From Platycnemis pennipes (Eukaryota; Arthropoda; Insecta; Odonata; Platycnemididae): a stretch of 64,000 nucleotides of DNA. The DNA lies in the NCBI GenBank assembly GCA_933228895.1, contig OW121851.1, positions 125,349,624-125,413,623 on the forward strand, in the 5' to 3' direction. Below, piece by piece: positions 33,900 through 45,829 of this stretch (position 1 is its first letter; the number at the start of each line of letters is the position of its first letter). The notes under the pieces are model-generated. The model did not search any database, was not told where the DNA came from, and was given only the letters and a program-made list of their open reading frames with translations. Position numbers and translations under genes: made by a program.

Positions 33900-36270
33900 C
33901 AGATGATACTTCTAATAATGGAACGTTATGAAGAAAATGGAGACCATGTCTGGATTTTTCTAGTTCTGCGCTTGAAATTGGGACTTTAAAAGCATAGAAT
34001 TATGTTGTGCGCAATTATATCCTGACTGCTCTAGAGAAATAAAACTTATTAAACTAACCTTAATTATCAATTCTCATGAACCCTGTACGGAAAAGTGTTC
34101 CATTCAAAGGTGGAACTTGTTTGCTGCCGAAATTTCTTCATTAGCCTCTGTTTCTTCGACAAAACCATTTACCTCCAATTTTTTGACTAGGTTAAGTGCT
34201 TGTAAATGATTCCTTGGGTTTAGTTAACTTAGTTGCACAAATATTGCTTTCGTTTTGTAGTAACGCTGAATATTATTGAATTAACGCCAATAAAGCGAGG
34301 AGAATTTTCTGTTCCCACCTACTAACTAAATACTCAATAACAATATTAGCTTAAAAGATAATAGATTTATGTTTTTCACGGTTTTCCTAGCTAACTCTCC
34401 CCCAATGCTATCATTTGAAGCAATTCCTCTTATCAAGGAATGCATTTGGTGATACGAATTAGTTTCATAGCACGATTTCCATAGTATGACTGGTATAAGC
34501 AGTTTAGTTCACATTTGTGCTGTTTACCCTCCATCTCCATCACTCTTGAATCTCGTGATTCTAACCAAAAAGAGCATGATTTAAATTGTTCTCTACCGTT
34601 CTCGTTCATCAAGAATAAAAAGATTTTCCACTCAAATCACTCACATGGTTTATTTATGAACCACTTCATCGAACAACATCGCCCAAATTACTGAATTCAC
34701 TGCCACACGTGAAAGAATCTTTATTTCAATAGACTAACACTGACGGAACCAGCTCTGTCTCCAGTCCCCAGCCTGATCAATCGAGTGTTGAGTGGATATG
34801 CGGTGTTCCACCGCTCTACGCTTTCGTGTCGTCCATGGAGCATAACCTTTACCTCCACTCCATGGAGCTAACCTTTACCTCCACCTCACTCTATCCCATA
34901 GTATTCCTCACTCAATTCCGGCCTCCGACAAACCATCACCTCGGTCCATCCCCTAGCTTGTTAGTCAACCAAAAGGATTTCATTATTCCATTACCATATC
35001 TTCAACGCTTCCAGTCTCACGCGAATTTATATTTGCAGATACATCCAAGTAAATTTCAAGGAGGCAAAAAAGTGGATGAATAAAGTGGTGACAAACATTT
35101 TCCTGATAGTTGTGATTGAGTGTGGTGGAGAGAGTGGTGGTAATGAAGGAGGAAGGGAAGGGAACGAATTGTGATTTTGATAAGTGGATAAGTAGTAACG
35201 GTGGAAGTAATTCAAAATTCAAAACAACTGAATTTTGCGACTGCTTGAACGATACATGCATATGGCTGTCCCAATGGTTCTTCAAATAGTGTGATACGAT
35301 GAAGGGGACAATCAGGAAAAAAGACTGTGTGACTATTCTAAAAAAGTATTCTCGTGTTTTACTTGGATTAAAAAAAGCTAATCGTATCCTATTTCTTTCA
35401 ATAATCGAGTATACATATACACTTTTTGCTGGAGGAAAGGACATTCCGTTATTCCCTCATCCATATTGCTAACGTCGCTGCATCTACCTTAACAATAAAC
35501 AAAGGAAATGGTTTCGGCTTTTTGTTATCCGTTGACATTGTACAAGCTCCACGTGTGTCGCTAAGCTCGTCTCTAATGTAAAATACTCCTTGTTGTTGAC
35601 TGGCCTTAGAAATTACCAATGTTAAAAAAATAAAATAATATGTTCGTATATAGTAACTTCTCAAACGTGCCACCGAATGTACATAAATATTCGTTAAATT
35701 ATATTATACCAACAATCTTTCATAGATCTCAATGAAAGAATACAGCACTTTTTCGTTTCTAGTTTGGTAAAAAGAACAAGGGCTGCTTATATGATTGTAT
35801 TTTTCGATGACGTAGTGGTTATAGATTGGATTTGAATTACATCTAACGAAATAAAATCCTGCCATCACGATCTAGGGGTTTCCGAACGGTTTGTGCTTTG
35901 ATAAATAAATGGAATTCGGCTTAGTGACAAACAAAAGTCACTGACTTATTCTTATTGATTTTTCTTCCCTGAGCACTTACTGTTTAAATTCACGTAAAAT
36001 ATCAATCATTTCCCTCCCAGTATACTCCCTACTATCAGTTATTATTCTTCCAAATTCCGCTCTCATCCTCTCCCAAGCATCTTCCTTCATCTTCCTCCTC
36101 TCTCCAACCATCAATTCTTCGGCCACCTAACACATCCAGCCGCATTTACTTCCATAATACTCTGCCAACCATATGCCACCCAATATGCACTAATAGAGGT
36201 TTTTAAGCAATAAGACACATAGATATTACTTAGGTAATGGATCAGACACGTATTCAAGTTATAGGTAACT
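33900..36270. other. Non-coding DNA with a short tandem duplication
   Basis: No supported gene. A 26-27-bp unit (TCCATGGAGC..AACCTTTACC) is duplicated in tandem at 34832-34858 and 34859-34884. The 153-codon minus-strand frame at 34983-35444 is AT-rich and matches nothing I know. Confidence 0.35.
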
Positions 36271-36274
36271 ACGA

Positions 36275-36345
36275 AATCTTTGCCACTGCCGGGATTTAAA
36301 CCCGGACCTTCGAAGTGGTAAGTCAATTCTTAAGACACCACACCG
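36275..36345 (-). mobile_element. tRNA-derived SINE head, family A
   Basis: The minus strand reads GTGGTGTCTTAAG (box A region) and GTCCGGGTTTAAATCCCGGC followed by AGTGGC, matching the head of the family A copies. The body downstream is not convincingly shared. Confidence 0.45.
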
Positions 36346-37210
36346 TGTCCATCTTCTCCTACCCTCATTCACAGTACCAAGTAGCTATTCCCAAGACTGT
36401 ATCAGGGCCGCCCTCTGGGTGGCCTGATGGAAGTATTCCGATTAGTGAAATAAATGACAACATTGCCAAAGTGAGGGCAAGTAAACAAGCTATGTAGACA
36501 TCCGTTGGTTCTTTTAGTTTTTAAATTAATCCAGGTTTTTTTTACTTTTCAACATTCAATCATTAAGTAATAATTATTAGTGACATAAAAGTCAAGGCAA
36601 TCAACTGTTAACCATGTTCACTTGTGTTTTCACTTCTTTTTTCTGGAAGTGGGGAGGACCCCAAAGAGAATGTTGCCCCCGGTCCCCAAATGTCTCTGAG
36701 TGGCCCTGGTCCGTATTCGCCATTTCCACTGCGTAACGTTGAGAGACAGGATTTCTCAACGAAGGGTGGATCTTCCCCCATTCCCCGAGAGGAATTTGAC
36801 GATTCCGAGTGGTGGGGTTAGATTGGGAGCACTGTTTTGCAAATCGGAATGCACCTCACCAGTTAAATCAAATTGGGAAATGGGGAATGCTATTCTAAAT
36901 TGTGGCGAAAGCGGGGAATGGGGCAATCGATTGAAGTTGAGAAACACCTAGCTAAAGGCGGCGAAAGACATTCGGCACCAAGCAACTGCTCGCCGATTGC
37001 CGAGCAGTGTACATGGAGTTTTTGATTCTTGCCGAGTGCCCATTTTCATTGCTCGTCTAACCCACACTGTGTGCATCTTAGCTCGCCGAATGCCGAGCAA
37101 AGATCCACACAGTGCGGGCTGAGATCCACAGATGAACGCAGTGACATGCGGTTAAGCATAAAAATATTAATTGGGATCTTTGGCTGTAAAGGTCATTTTA
37201 CACGAGGCTT
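36346..37210. other. Mixed-composition DNA with repeated GCCGAG motifs
   Basis: No gene is supported. At 36990-37110 the motif GCCGAG and its complement recur several times, including the hairpin CTGCTCG...CGAGCAG (about 36986-37007). Possibly the remains of a DNA transposon. Confidence 0.3.
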
Positions 37211-37214
37211 ATTA

Positions 37215-37690
37215 TCTACATATACATAATACCCTGCAAACCACCACAAAGGTGTGTGGTAGGGGGTGAATTCACACCAAACATGCATACATATCATGCA
37301 TAAGAAAGCATTAAGTCCGCTTTACACGATACAATTTTTTGTACAATTTCTTGTACAAACGCTTGTATAAACTTAACGAAATTGTATGTTTGTCTGAATG
37401 GAATTAGAACTGGTTCTATTTCCCGTTCAGTCATTCAGACAATCGCACAAGCGTTCGCACAATTTGCCGCTTTACACGGTACAATTTCCTCATACGAGAG
37501 TTTGTACAAGGAATTGTACAAAAAATTGTATCCTGTAAAGCGGCCTTTAGTAATAATATAGTAGTCACTACTTCACAATTTAAAAAAGATAAAAATGGCA
37601 AAGCAAGCATGCAGTATGATGCTGTTAGTTTGGTTAGCTTTAAGTCATTGTACGTGCAACTACCTATGCTGTCCATTGATACACTTGTAT
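37215..37690 (-). mobile_element. LINE-2-type 3' end interrupted by a MITE
   Basis: Blocks match 25135-25375 before (ATACCCTGCAAACC, GGTGAATTCACACC, CATGCATAAG) and after (AAAAGATAAAAATGGCAAAG, CCATTGATACACTTGTATTT) a 234-bp insert at 37314-37547. Confidence 0.65.
37314..37547. mobile_element. TA-flanked MITE with long terminal inverted repeats
   Basis: The inverted ends of about 46 bp share CGCTTTACA, GATACAATTTTTTGTACAAT and CTTGTACAAAC. The insert is flanked by TA at 37312-37313 and 37548-37549. The paralogous repeat at 25135-25375 shows the same site with a single TA and no insert. TA duplication with such ends suggests a Tc1/mariner-type non-autonomous element. No transposase frame is present. 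Confidence 0.82.
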
Positions 37691-37899
37691 TTATACCATT
37701 GGATATATTTGCTGTTATTATTATTTTATGTTTACTTTGTTTACATTGATATGTTCACTTTATGATGGATTCACATTTTGATATGTATGCTAAGAATTTT
37801 AAAAGAAGCTGATTTTACACACGCTCTTTGACATGCAACATTTTACCGATCTCTTCCACCTCTAATTTGTTATTTATTCAGCATTCGAATCCTTATTTG

Positions 37900-39000
37900 T
37901 TCATGGCCGCCATTTTGTAACGGCATTGCGAGCCACGCTTCATTATTGATTAATTCTTTTCATAAATTTAGGGACTTAATAATTAATTATGTCTTTTTCA
38001 TTAACATAAAAAGGGAAATTTCTTGGATTATAACATACCACCACCTGCCACACTCCCAAAAGGCGCGGCGGCTCGCAATTTGCAGTCGTAGATTTGGCGC
38101 AGCGTCGCGTTGTTCAAAACGGTCGGTCGGTCTCTCCCTTCGGTTAGCGAGAGGCTGGCGCCAACGAGGGAAGAGCGAGGAGGGAAAGGATATTTTCGAT
38201 ATACATCATAGCATTTGTGGCTCCCAGCGGAGCGGGATGGAACGCGTTGGAGGAGGTGGCGCGAATTCCTAACCGACCCGTTTCTCGCTGTCGCAGGTCG
38301 GCAAAATGGCGGGCCAGGCCCTCTCTCTCGCCCCTTTCTCTCTCGCAGGGGCGGAGTCGAGAGGAAAGAGAGGGTGGGGCGGGGTCGGAATTGATCCCTC
38401 CTCTTCACCGAAAGGGTTCATAGACATTCATCCCCTTCCTCTCGAATTTAATAATCGGGAGAGAGCGCGTATTTGGGGGGAATTAGTAGCAGTGGTGGCA
38501 GGGATGGGGAGTCATATGTATACATATATATATTTTTTTTGGGGTCGAAATGGGGTGGAGCACCCCCTCTAACAGGGCTCGGAGTGGGAGGCCTTCTTCT
38601 TTCTCCCCTACCTGTAAAGGCAAAAGGTATTCGGCCAGAGAAGGGGGGAAGACGTTCTCCTTCCACGCACTTCCACACAAGACGCCTTTTTACGTGTCCT
38701 TTTACAGGTCCGTCTTCGTTCGTTTCTTTTCGCTTTCTTTCATCGGTGTCCCCGTCGCTTGTGGTGCACCCTCGCGTTTCTTACGAGGGTAGGAGAGGAT
38801 AAAGGGATAGGAGGTGCGGTGGACAGGTCCCGCCGGTTTTTTCGTCGGGACTTTTGAAATCTGGGGCCCCGAAGGTCCCCTCCCTACACACGGGGCCAAT
38901 GGGATGTATTCGACGTGAACCGTACAAACGCACTCCGGCAGCTCAAATCGATATCCACGCGCGTCGTCCTGACCACCGAGTCCCTAGCCTGCTCGCAGCT
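37900..39000. promoter_or_regulatory. GC-rich island upstream of Psf2 with GAGA and YY1/Pho-type motifs
   Basis: A CpG-rich block lies 0.7-1.8 kb before the Psf2 start. It contains YY1/Pho-like cores (GCCGCCATTTT at 37906-37916 and AAAATGGCGGG at 38303-38313) and many GAGAG/CTCTC stretches between 38140 and 38470. Open frames on both strands are low complexity. It could be a promoter for an unseen gene, a distal Psf2 element or a Polycomb-type element. This is motif-based inference. Confidence 0.3.
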
Positions 39001-39742
39001 TCCAGATCTGTGAGAGAGGAAAGGATCTAATTCCATTGAGCGATATGGGAAGACGTCTTGTTGGGAGACGACAATGCCGTGGCGTCTTAGTGTTTTTCGG
39101 CGAACGTTTATTGTGATACCCGCGATCGCGCAAGTATCTTAGCGCTTGGAAAAAACGTTCACGAAGTAACCTCCGGACTTATGCCCGGAGTGAGATGATG
39201 CTGCAGCGCCTTATCACTAACGAGGTATTTGGCCTCTCAGGGATGGCATCTTTCAAATAGCCTCTGCCACCGCAAGGAAGTTTCACTCGCGAGGAAGGGG
39301 TGGAGCGAAATCTCGTCAACGAGGGCTTGTGACAGTGACAGACACCAATTCCCTCAATTGTAATAGGCGCTTATAACGTTGCAGGAGTATTTGTGGCTTC
39401 TAACCCAGCGCGTTATGCGCATGTCGCTGTTGGAGTCAACTCGGTAGACACAGACCACATTGCCCCATAATACTTAATATCAGTGAGACATTTTTATTCT
39501 TGCTAAATTTTTTAAAGCTAGCAAGTAACTAAAAATTAAAATTTCGCTAAGTGACATTGAAAACAACTACTTCACAGTTTAAATTCAAATCATTTTTAAA
39601 AATCTACTGTCTGCTGTTTTATGTCGCAGAAGAAGTATATCTTTTCTCCAATAGAGGCAGCTAGTTGTGCTGTTGATGTCGGAAAAAGGCGCGATTGTGA
39701 TGAGTGGAAGCATATGGTGTCAATTTAATTTCGTTCAAGATG
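39001..39742 (+). other. Region immediately upstream of Psf2
   Basis: No coding potential was recognised. It should contain the Psf2 promoter and 5' UTR, but I see no clear TATA box or initiator. Confidence 0.35.
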
Positions 39743-39987
39743 ATGGACCCTGCTGAAGTGGAGTTTCTCGCCGAGAAACTCATGGTGGAAATAGTTCCTA
39801 ATTTTAATTTTGATAGAGTATACCTGATATCGGGAGAGGTAGGACCATTCCGGGCCGGGCTTCCTGTGAAGGTGCCAATATGGATGGCAGTGAATCTCCG
39901 TCAAAGGCAGAAATGTCGGATTCTTGTGCCCGATTGGATGGATGTTGAGAAACTAGAACAAGTTAAAGAAGAAGAATCAGCATCACG
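39743..39987 (+). CDS. Psf2: Psf2 coding exon 1
   Basis: Encodes residues 1-81 plus two bases of codon 82: the N-terminal half of the A-domain with the GLPVxVPIWMAxNL core. It ends in phase 2 at the GTATGT donor. Confidence 0.9.
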
Positions 39988-40379
39988 GTATGTATGTAAC
40001 CCCAACTCCATGCGTACACTCCTGTTTTAAGATGCTCATCAATTATTGTTGATACTCTCTGTATGAATGCTAGAACGTCGACTTCTTGTTTTGGCTCAGA
40101 TTTTTCACGAAAATGCCCAGCGAGCACTATATGGCTGAAGCCCAGCTGATCCTAAGCACTTGTGGGGAAGATGTGCCCCGTGCAGACGAAATACGAACGG
40201 CACTCAAAGACCTATGGGATATGAGGATGTCCAAACTTAGAGCTTCTGTTGATGTGTTCATTAAAAGTGGTGGGACGCATGCTCGCCTCGATCATTTGAC
40301 GTTGATGGAGTTGAATAGTGTAAGACCTCTCTTGCCTCATGCCTTGGATCAGCTGCAACGTTTACGGAAGGTAGGTTGA
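39743..40379 (+). CDS. Psf2: GINS complex subunit Psf2 (GINS2)
   Basis: Nuclear replication protein. GINS (Sld5, Psf1, Psf2, Psf3) joins Cdc45 and Mcm2-7 to form the replicative helicase. Exon 1 is 39743-39987 ([57 protein letters not shown]), with donor CG|GTATGT. The intron is 39988-40099 (112 bp, acceptor GGCTCAG). Exon 2 starts at 40100 and reads [38 protein letters not shown] and [20 protein letters not shown]. The split codon restores Arg in frame. Start: ATG at 39743 gives the family's [11 protein letters not shown]; the adjacent ATG at 39740 would add one Met. Unspliced, the frame ends LRKVG-stop (174 aa, against about 185 in human). However AAG|GTAGGT at 40368-40376 is a strong donor, so a short third exon downstream is possible. 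Confidence 0.93.
40100..40379 (+). CDS. Psf2: Psf2 coding exon 2 (possibly ending at 40370)
   Basis: Encodes the helical C-terminal half. Reads in phase from the acceptor at 40098-40099. Either terminates at TGA 40377-40379 or splices at 40370|40371 in phase 0. Confidence 0.88.
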
Positions 40380-43300
40380 TAGAGATATTGTTTATAATGT
40401 ATCGTAAATGTCTCGATGGTTCTCACGATTTACCCATTTAATTGAGAGCCTTGGCATCTGGTGCTTTTAATTTATTGGTTTCAAATATTCGCTAAAGTGG
40501 CTTTCTAAACAACGAACAGCACCTAAAGCCTCTTACCTTTATCGTCGAATGTAGTACACATATGATGTGACTGTATAATAGCTAGCAACCTATTGTTAAC
40601 AGTAAATGTGTGAGGTTGATTTGCCATTAAATTGTCTGGTGGGCTAATTTTTCAATTCCTGTCTCATACGCTGTACAATAATTAATGTTATTCAGCTACA
40701 GGGTATGTCGAGAATGGTGGTAAACTTCGGGAGTTGAAAATCTATGATATTACAGGGCTAGCTTTTGGTTGCCAAATGAGTAATGCACTCTATTGTCTTG
40801 TTTTGAGTTCAATTACAGTTGGGCATCTAATGAACCAGTCCTAGATTGGTTGAATAACTGAATGGTATTAAGGTAATAAGACATTCTCTTTTCCACTATG
40901 AATATCCTAATTAATGCCGTTTGTGATCCACACCATTTTGCCAGCTAAATTCAGGTTCATTATTCAGTCAATGCTGAAATAGTGGCGGTTGATTTGGTGT
41001 TGTATTCAGTACTATCTAGAATAACAATATGAATTAATAGTAGGTATAAGTTCACAAGATCATATTCCCATTTGGAAGACATTAGTTAAATATTTTGAGA
41101 ACAATGATAGTACTGTTTTATCGAAGTAATATGCAATTCCTGGGTAATTTGTACTTTTGAATGTCATTAAAAAAACCATTTCCTCCAAAAGTGTTGGGGC
41201 ATAACATTGTCTTATTAAATTGTTGCAACTAACCTCAGCAGTAATGACATTGTCACTAACCTTCATCTGTTCAAATAACTTCATCTTATTCCCAGTTTCG
41301 TTGATTTTTATTAGTTATTTGGTTATGTAGTGGTTTATTATTTTGAATAATTTATGTGTAAATGACTGAGGTGACTGGTGAATGGCACAGGAGTGAGTGG
41401 ACATTTCTTATTTACTGAGAAAGGACAGATTACAGATTTTATTGTGGCTTTAAACAGCTTAAACCAGAGATTACATGAAATGTTTTCCCACTGTTCATAA
41501 TTCCTTTTTTATGACACACGTAAAGTTACAGGGTATGGATTGATTTTCTGTATTTATTGGAAATAGTTGTCTCCTATCTAGCAAGGATTCCTCCTGTCTC
41601 TTGCTCAGGTGGATCCAAAAGTATTTTCAAGATTATCATGGTTAGGATCTAAACGTAGATGAGGTTTGTGTTGAGAGAACAATTGTGCTTTAGCTGAATA
41701 ACTCAGTTCATATGCAGTAATCTTGTGTTCATGCAGAATTTTTACATATTTTGGTTCATCCACAAGTTCCTCAGTCAAAATGTTGTTTGACTATGCTACC
41801 TTAAGATACTTGTAAAGCCAGTTATTAGGAGTAGCTACGCCACAAATTAGGAATGGAAGGATTGTAAACACTTAAATAACTCATGATTTTATTGCCTATT
41901 ACCTTTTTCCATTATGTCTTAACATGAGGAGAGGGGAATTTGGACAGAAAGGATAGATAATATCCACTCAAGAGGAAGTAATGATTGATTATCAAAGTTT
42001 AAATTTTTATTAAAATTTAAATTTTATTTGTCTTATTCAAATGGTGAACCATGTTTTCATTGAGTTATCCAACACATTAACTCCTAAGGTGTAGTGATAT
42101 TTTAATGAAAGATTTTCATTATGTATAGGATAGTAGATAGTATTCTATGGAAAACTATGAATTGACTGGAGGGATAGTAATAGGCTTTAATATTGGAAGT
42201 CAATATTTAGCTGAGGTTGTCCAAGGTAGGGTACCAGGTGGAGACTTGGGGTAAGTGATGAGGGCAGAGGAGTTATGCTGACCTGTCTATTATCTGTGGT
42301 GATGTTTAACCCCTATGCAGAAGGCAATTGTGAGGGAGCTATGGGATGAACTTCAGTTGCTCTGAAAGTAGAAGAGGAACTCACTAAGTAAATTGCCATT
42401 AAGGAGGCTCCACCGTCAAGGAGAATTATGAAGTAGATGTCATTTTCGTGAAAATTTCAGGAGACACAATGTTTTGGCCCTTCTATCGATTGGCAATAAA
42501 ATAATGAGGCCTTTTCATCATATATTTGAAGAAAAAAGATGTTGAAAATCAGATACTTTATACGTGGTTATACGGCAGAGCATGGCTGTTGCAGTGAAAT
42601 TTGCAGATTAATAATGTAAAGAGATATGTCGTTTTGACGAAAAACTAGTATAACATGCGCAATTCATGTAGAATTTAGCATTGCGAAAAAGTGCTCGCCT
42701 TACCACACTAGTTTAATTGATATTAATAAATGTTTGCTCGAAAAAATAGCAGAAATGCCTTAGTTACATGAAAGTGGTGCTACAGTATGTTGTTATCACT
42801 GGCAACGGTAATTGGGACGGAACGTTCTTACAATCCTATTTACTAACTTAATTTAGGACAATACCTTACCAAGGTCCTAATTATATTTTTAATGTAATTT
42901 CAATATGTATTTCATTGGTTATTGATATGGTGTAATTAATACCAATGCTTCCAAATGGTAGCAGCGTCATTGTTGCCAAACAGTTTTCAAAAATATCAAT
43001 ATTAATAAAATTCAGAACAAAGAGTTGTATTGGCAAGGGAATAGTTTAAAACTAAGGAAGAAAATATTTAACCTATTTTAGAATACGTATTAGTGGAATT
43101 GAGCATGTATTCTCATTTTATAAATTAAACGTGGCAACAACACGTCTGCCATGTTTTGAAGTCAAAATGAGTTAAAAGAGCGGGCAAAAAATAGAATGCA
43201 ACTACAAGGTGCTATATAATAGCATTCTCATACAATTATTGCGCAAGCGTTATCACCCTGTAGATGATTTTTCATATAGGTTTTTTTCTGGATCTGTATT

Positions 43301-43444
43301 TATTCAATAAATAACATAGCTCTTTTATAGGATTTTGAATCACGGAGTCACGGTGGAACCTCCTTAAATGATTAAGTGTTTGTTAACCAGTAAGTTATGG
43401 GACTACATTCATTGTTGACTGTATTGCAGGGTTACTTTGCTAAA
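40380..43444 (+). other. Psf2 downstream region or intron
   Basis: AT-rich without recognised coding sequence. If Psf2 has a third exon it should lie here or further on. A possible acceptor TATGCAG at 42314-42320 is followed by a 15-codon frame (KAIVRELWDELQLL-stop, 42321-42365), but nothing ties it to the family. Confidence 0.35.
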
Positions 43445-43446
43445 TA

Positions 43447-43617
43447 CAGTCAAGCCCACTTTTATCAAACCCGTTTATAACAAAGTTCCGGTTATGAGGA
43501 AGTGAAGGCTATTCCCCGTCAAAGAGAGGCTCAGAAAAACTGGTCCTCATAACGAAGTTAGGTGATTACGAAGTAAATATTCGGCCCCCTCGACTATGGT
43601 ATCAATGTGCTTGACTG
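43447..43617. mobile_element. Short TA-flanked MITE (Tigger/pogo-like)
   Basis: Inverted ends CAGTCAAGC (43447) and GCTTGACTG (to 43617) are flanked by TA on both sides. The interior has TTTATAACAAAGTTCCGGTT and CTCATAACGAAGTTA, a pattern typical of Tigger/pogo-derived non-autonomous elements. 171 bp, no coding capacity. Confidence 0.65.
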
Positions 43618-43619
43618 TA

Positions 43620-44574
43620 TTGGGTGAGAATTAAGTACTGGGAATCAAAATAAATCGAATTCTCCTGAGACTGCGGGACTAGGCTAAACAGTTGGCAGGT
43701 GCAAGTTAGAGCTGGAGGAAACAGTATCTAGGGAGTATTTTTTGATAAAACTGACTTAAATAACAAGAGTAAATAGAAAAGAATTGCATGTTACCTAAAG
43801 AAACGTTTTTGAAAAAAAGAAAATCAGTTACTGGGACTCTTTAAAACTTGAAGAAGATATCATATTATACATCATCTTGATATGGAGTACACCGTTGCAT
43901 TGTTATGAAATTTAGTCTTATTGAAAGAGGATGAAATAGGTTTAAGGATTCTGAGATGTTAATTCAGAGGAGAATGGAGGAGGCAAGATGGGAAGAGATG
44001 TAGAAAGGTGAATAATGTTGGTTGTGGTGGTTGAGAAATGGAATTTTATGGTAGAAACTTAAAAGCAGACAGAAGAACTGGATGAAGTGTTGACTATTGA
44101 AGGTTATGATTAAGGGAAGAATGTGATGGGCAGTAGGAGTATAAGAAGGATATGTGTGGTGGTTTTGAAGACTGTGAGGGAATTTGGAAGAAAAAGAGTT
44201 TTAAGAGAAGAATTGGGTGTTACAAGTGTTTGATCTCAGGAATAATTACAGAGTAAGGAGAGAGTAGGTGTGGTGGGATATTTCCAGTGAACTAAGTTGT
44301 TGATGATGTTGAGAGTGGTGAAGAGTGCTGTCAGATTTCTCATCTTGATTCTGTTATTTCTCATGAAGCTATGCCATACAAGTATTGGTAACTTCTCTTG
44401 TGTTTTTTTGCTTGCATCTTTTGCCTCATAAATTTACTCTGCATTAATATTGACTTTAAATCATTGAAAAGGATTCATATCTATGTATGGAACATTCCAA
44501 ATTCTCCCTCTTCTCCCTTAACTCATGCCTTTTTTTAAAAATACTTAGATGATTGAATAGAAGGCGATTTTTTA
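43620..44574. other. Non-coding DNA, nothing recognised
   Basis: AT-rich and purine-rich sequence without supported genes. Confidence 0.35.
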
Positions 44575-45148
44575 TTCTTCTAAGGAATTCTAGTGATGGA
44601 CGAACTAAAAGAGAAATTGCCAGTAGGGTTGCCCAAGCGAAAAGAGCATTTTACCAGTAGAAGATTATGCATCCAGCTGCAAATACAAGCATGGAAGTGA
44701 TGAAACATTTCATTAGAACATACATCTGGAGCATTCTACTATATGACAGCAAAACATGGACAATAACAGAAGCAAAGAAGTCCAGGCTGTTAGCATTTGA
44801 AATGTGGTGCTACCGAAGAATGATGAAGATAAAATGGATCAACCGAGTGACAAATGAAGAAGTCTTAAGAAGAGTGGGAGGAAAGAGAAGTCTACTGAAA
44901 ACCTTAAAAAGAAGACGGGACAACTTAATAGGCCACATTTTAAAACACAATAGCCTGATGAAGACAATTGTCAAGGAAAAAGTGAACGGGAAGAATGGAA
45001 AAGGCAGGCCTTGTATGAGGTATATGAAGCAAGTTTTCAAGGATGTAAAAGAGAGGAGCTACGTCAATATGAAGAGGTTGGATGATAGAAAAACTGAGTG
45101 AAGGGCTGCGTCAAACCAATCCTAGGATTGTTGACCGATGATGATGAA
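44575..45148 (+). mobile_element. RTE-like LINE, 5'-truncated
   Basis: The plus strand reads SSDGRTKREIASRVAQAKRA, then an in-frame TAG, then MEVMKHFIRTYIWSILLYDS, FEMWCYRRMMKIKWINRVTN and on to a 144-codon open frame ending at 45101. It ends with CAATCCTAGGATTG at 45117-45130 and GATGATGA. Starts just after the RT palm region. Confidence 0.82.
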
Positions 45149-45829
45149 AGAATTCTTGAGTCTGCTTCAAAATAGTGTAAAGGAATGCCTTGACCCTCTA
45201 ATCAGTTCAATCATCAATTATTGCAGCTCTCATTCTCACCTATTTTCTCAAGTATTGGTTACTATGATTCTATCCCTTCTAATGAAGATTATTGTTATTT
45301 CAAGTCTTCGCTTGCTCCTAACCCTTAGTTCTTAATTTTTTCCCTTGAATTTTTACTTTTTTTTCTTTAGTTGATCTCTGAAGTGTTTCCTGTCATTATT
45401 TTTTTAGTAAGATTATTTCTGATGAAATTTATTTATGTATTTCCTGATTTATTTTTTTTGAATGCCCTTTGTGCTCTACATCCCCTTATTCATTTGTTAA
45501 GATATCCATTTTTATCCTTTAATCTTTCTCATTACTGAGGCTCATTACTCACCTTCCTCTGGTGCGTGCATTCACAATGGCACACAAGGTTGATGTATCA
45601 ACATATATGCCCTGTCGAGTTTCTTTGGCCATAGCCTTGATCTAATATAATACTCTTAGAATTCTCTCTCCTTTCCCAGCTTTCTTCGTTGCAAATTTAT
45701 TTCTTGTCTCATTCCAATGTGCTCATCATGACGGCAAACTCTGGAGTGCACTGTCCTTGTTGTTGGTGGTCTGGGAGGAATGTTAAAGGGGCACTGCCCA
45801 AATCAGTGCAAATCTGCTATTTTGGGATG
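45149..45829. other. AT-rich DNA between two RTE copies
   Basis: No supported gene. Pyrimidine-rich stretches only. Confidence 0.35.

Noticed and set aside
34983..35444. 153-codon minus-strand frame
   Set aside because: AT-rich, hydrophobic by composition, no recognisable motif, no start or splice context and no conserved pattern.
42321..42365. Possible third Psf2 exon
   Set aside because: An acceptor-like TATGCAG precedes a 15-codon frame, but the residues do not resemble the family tail and no donor evidence links it; left only as a possibility.
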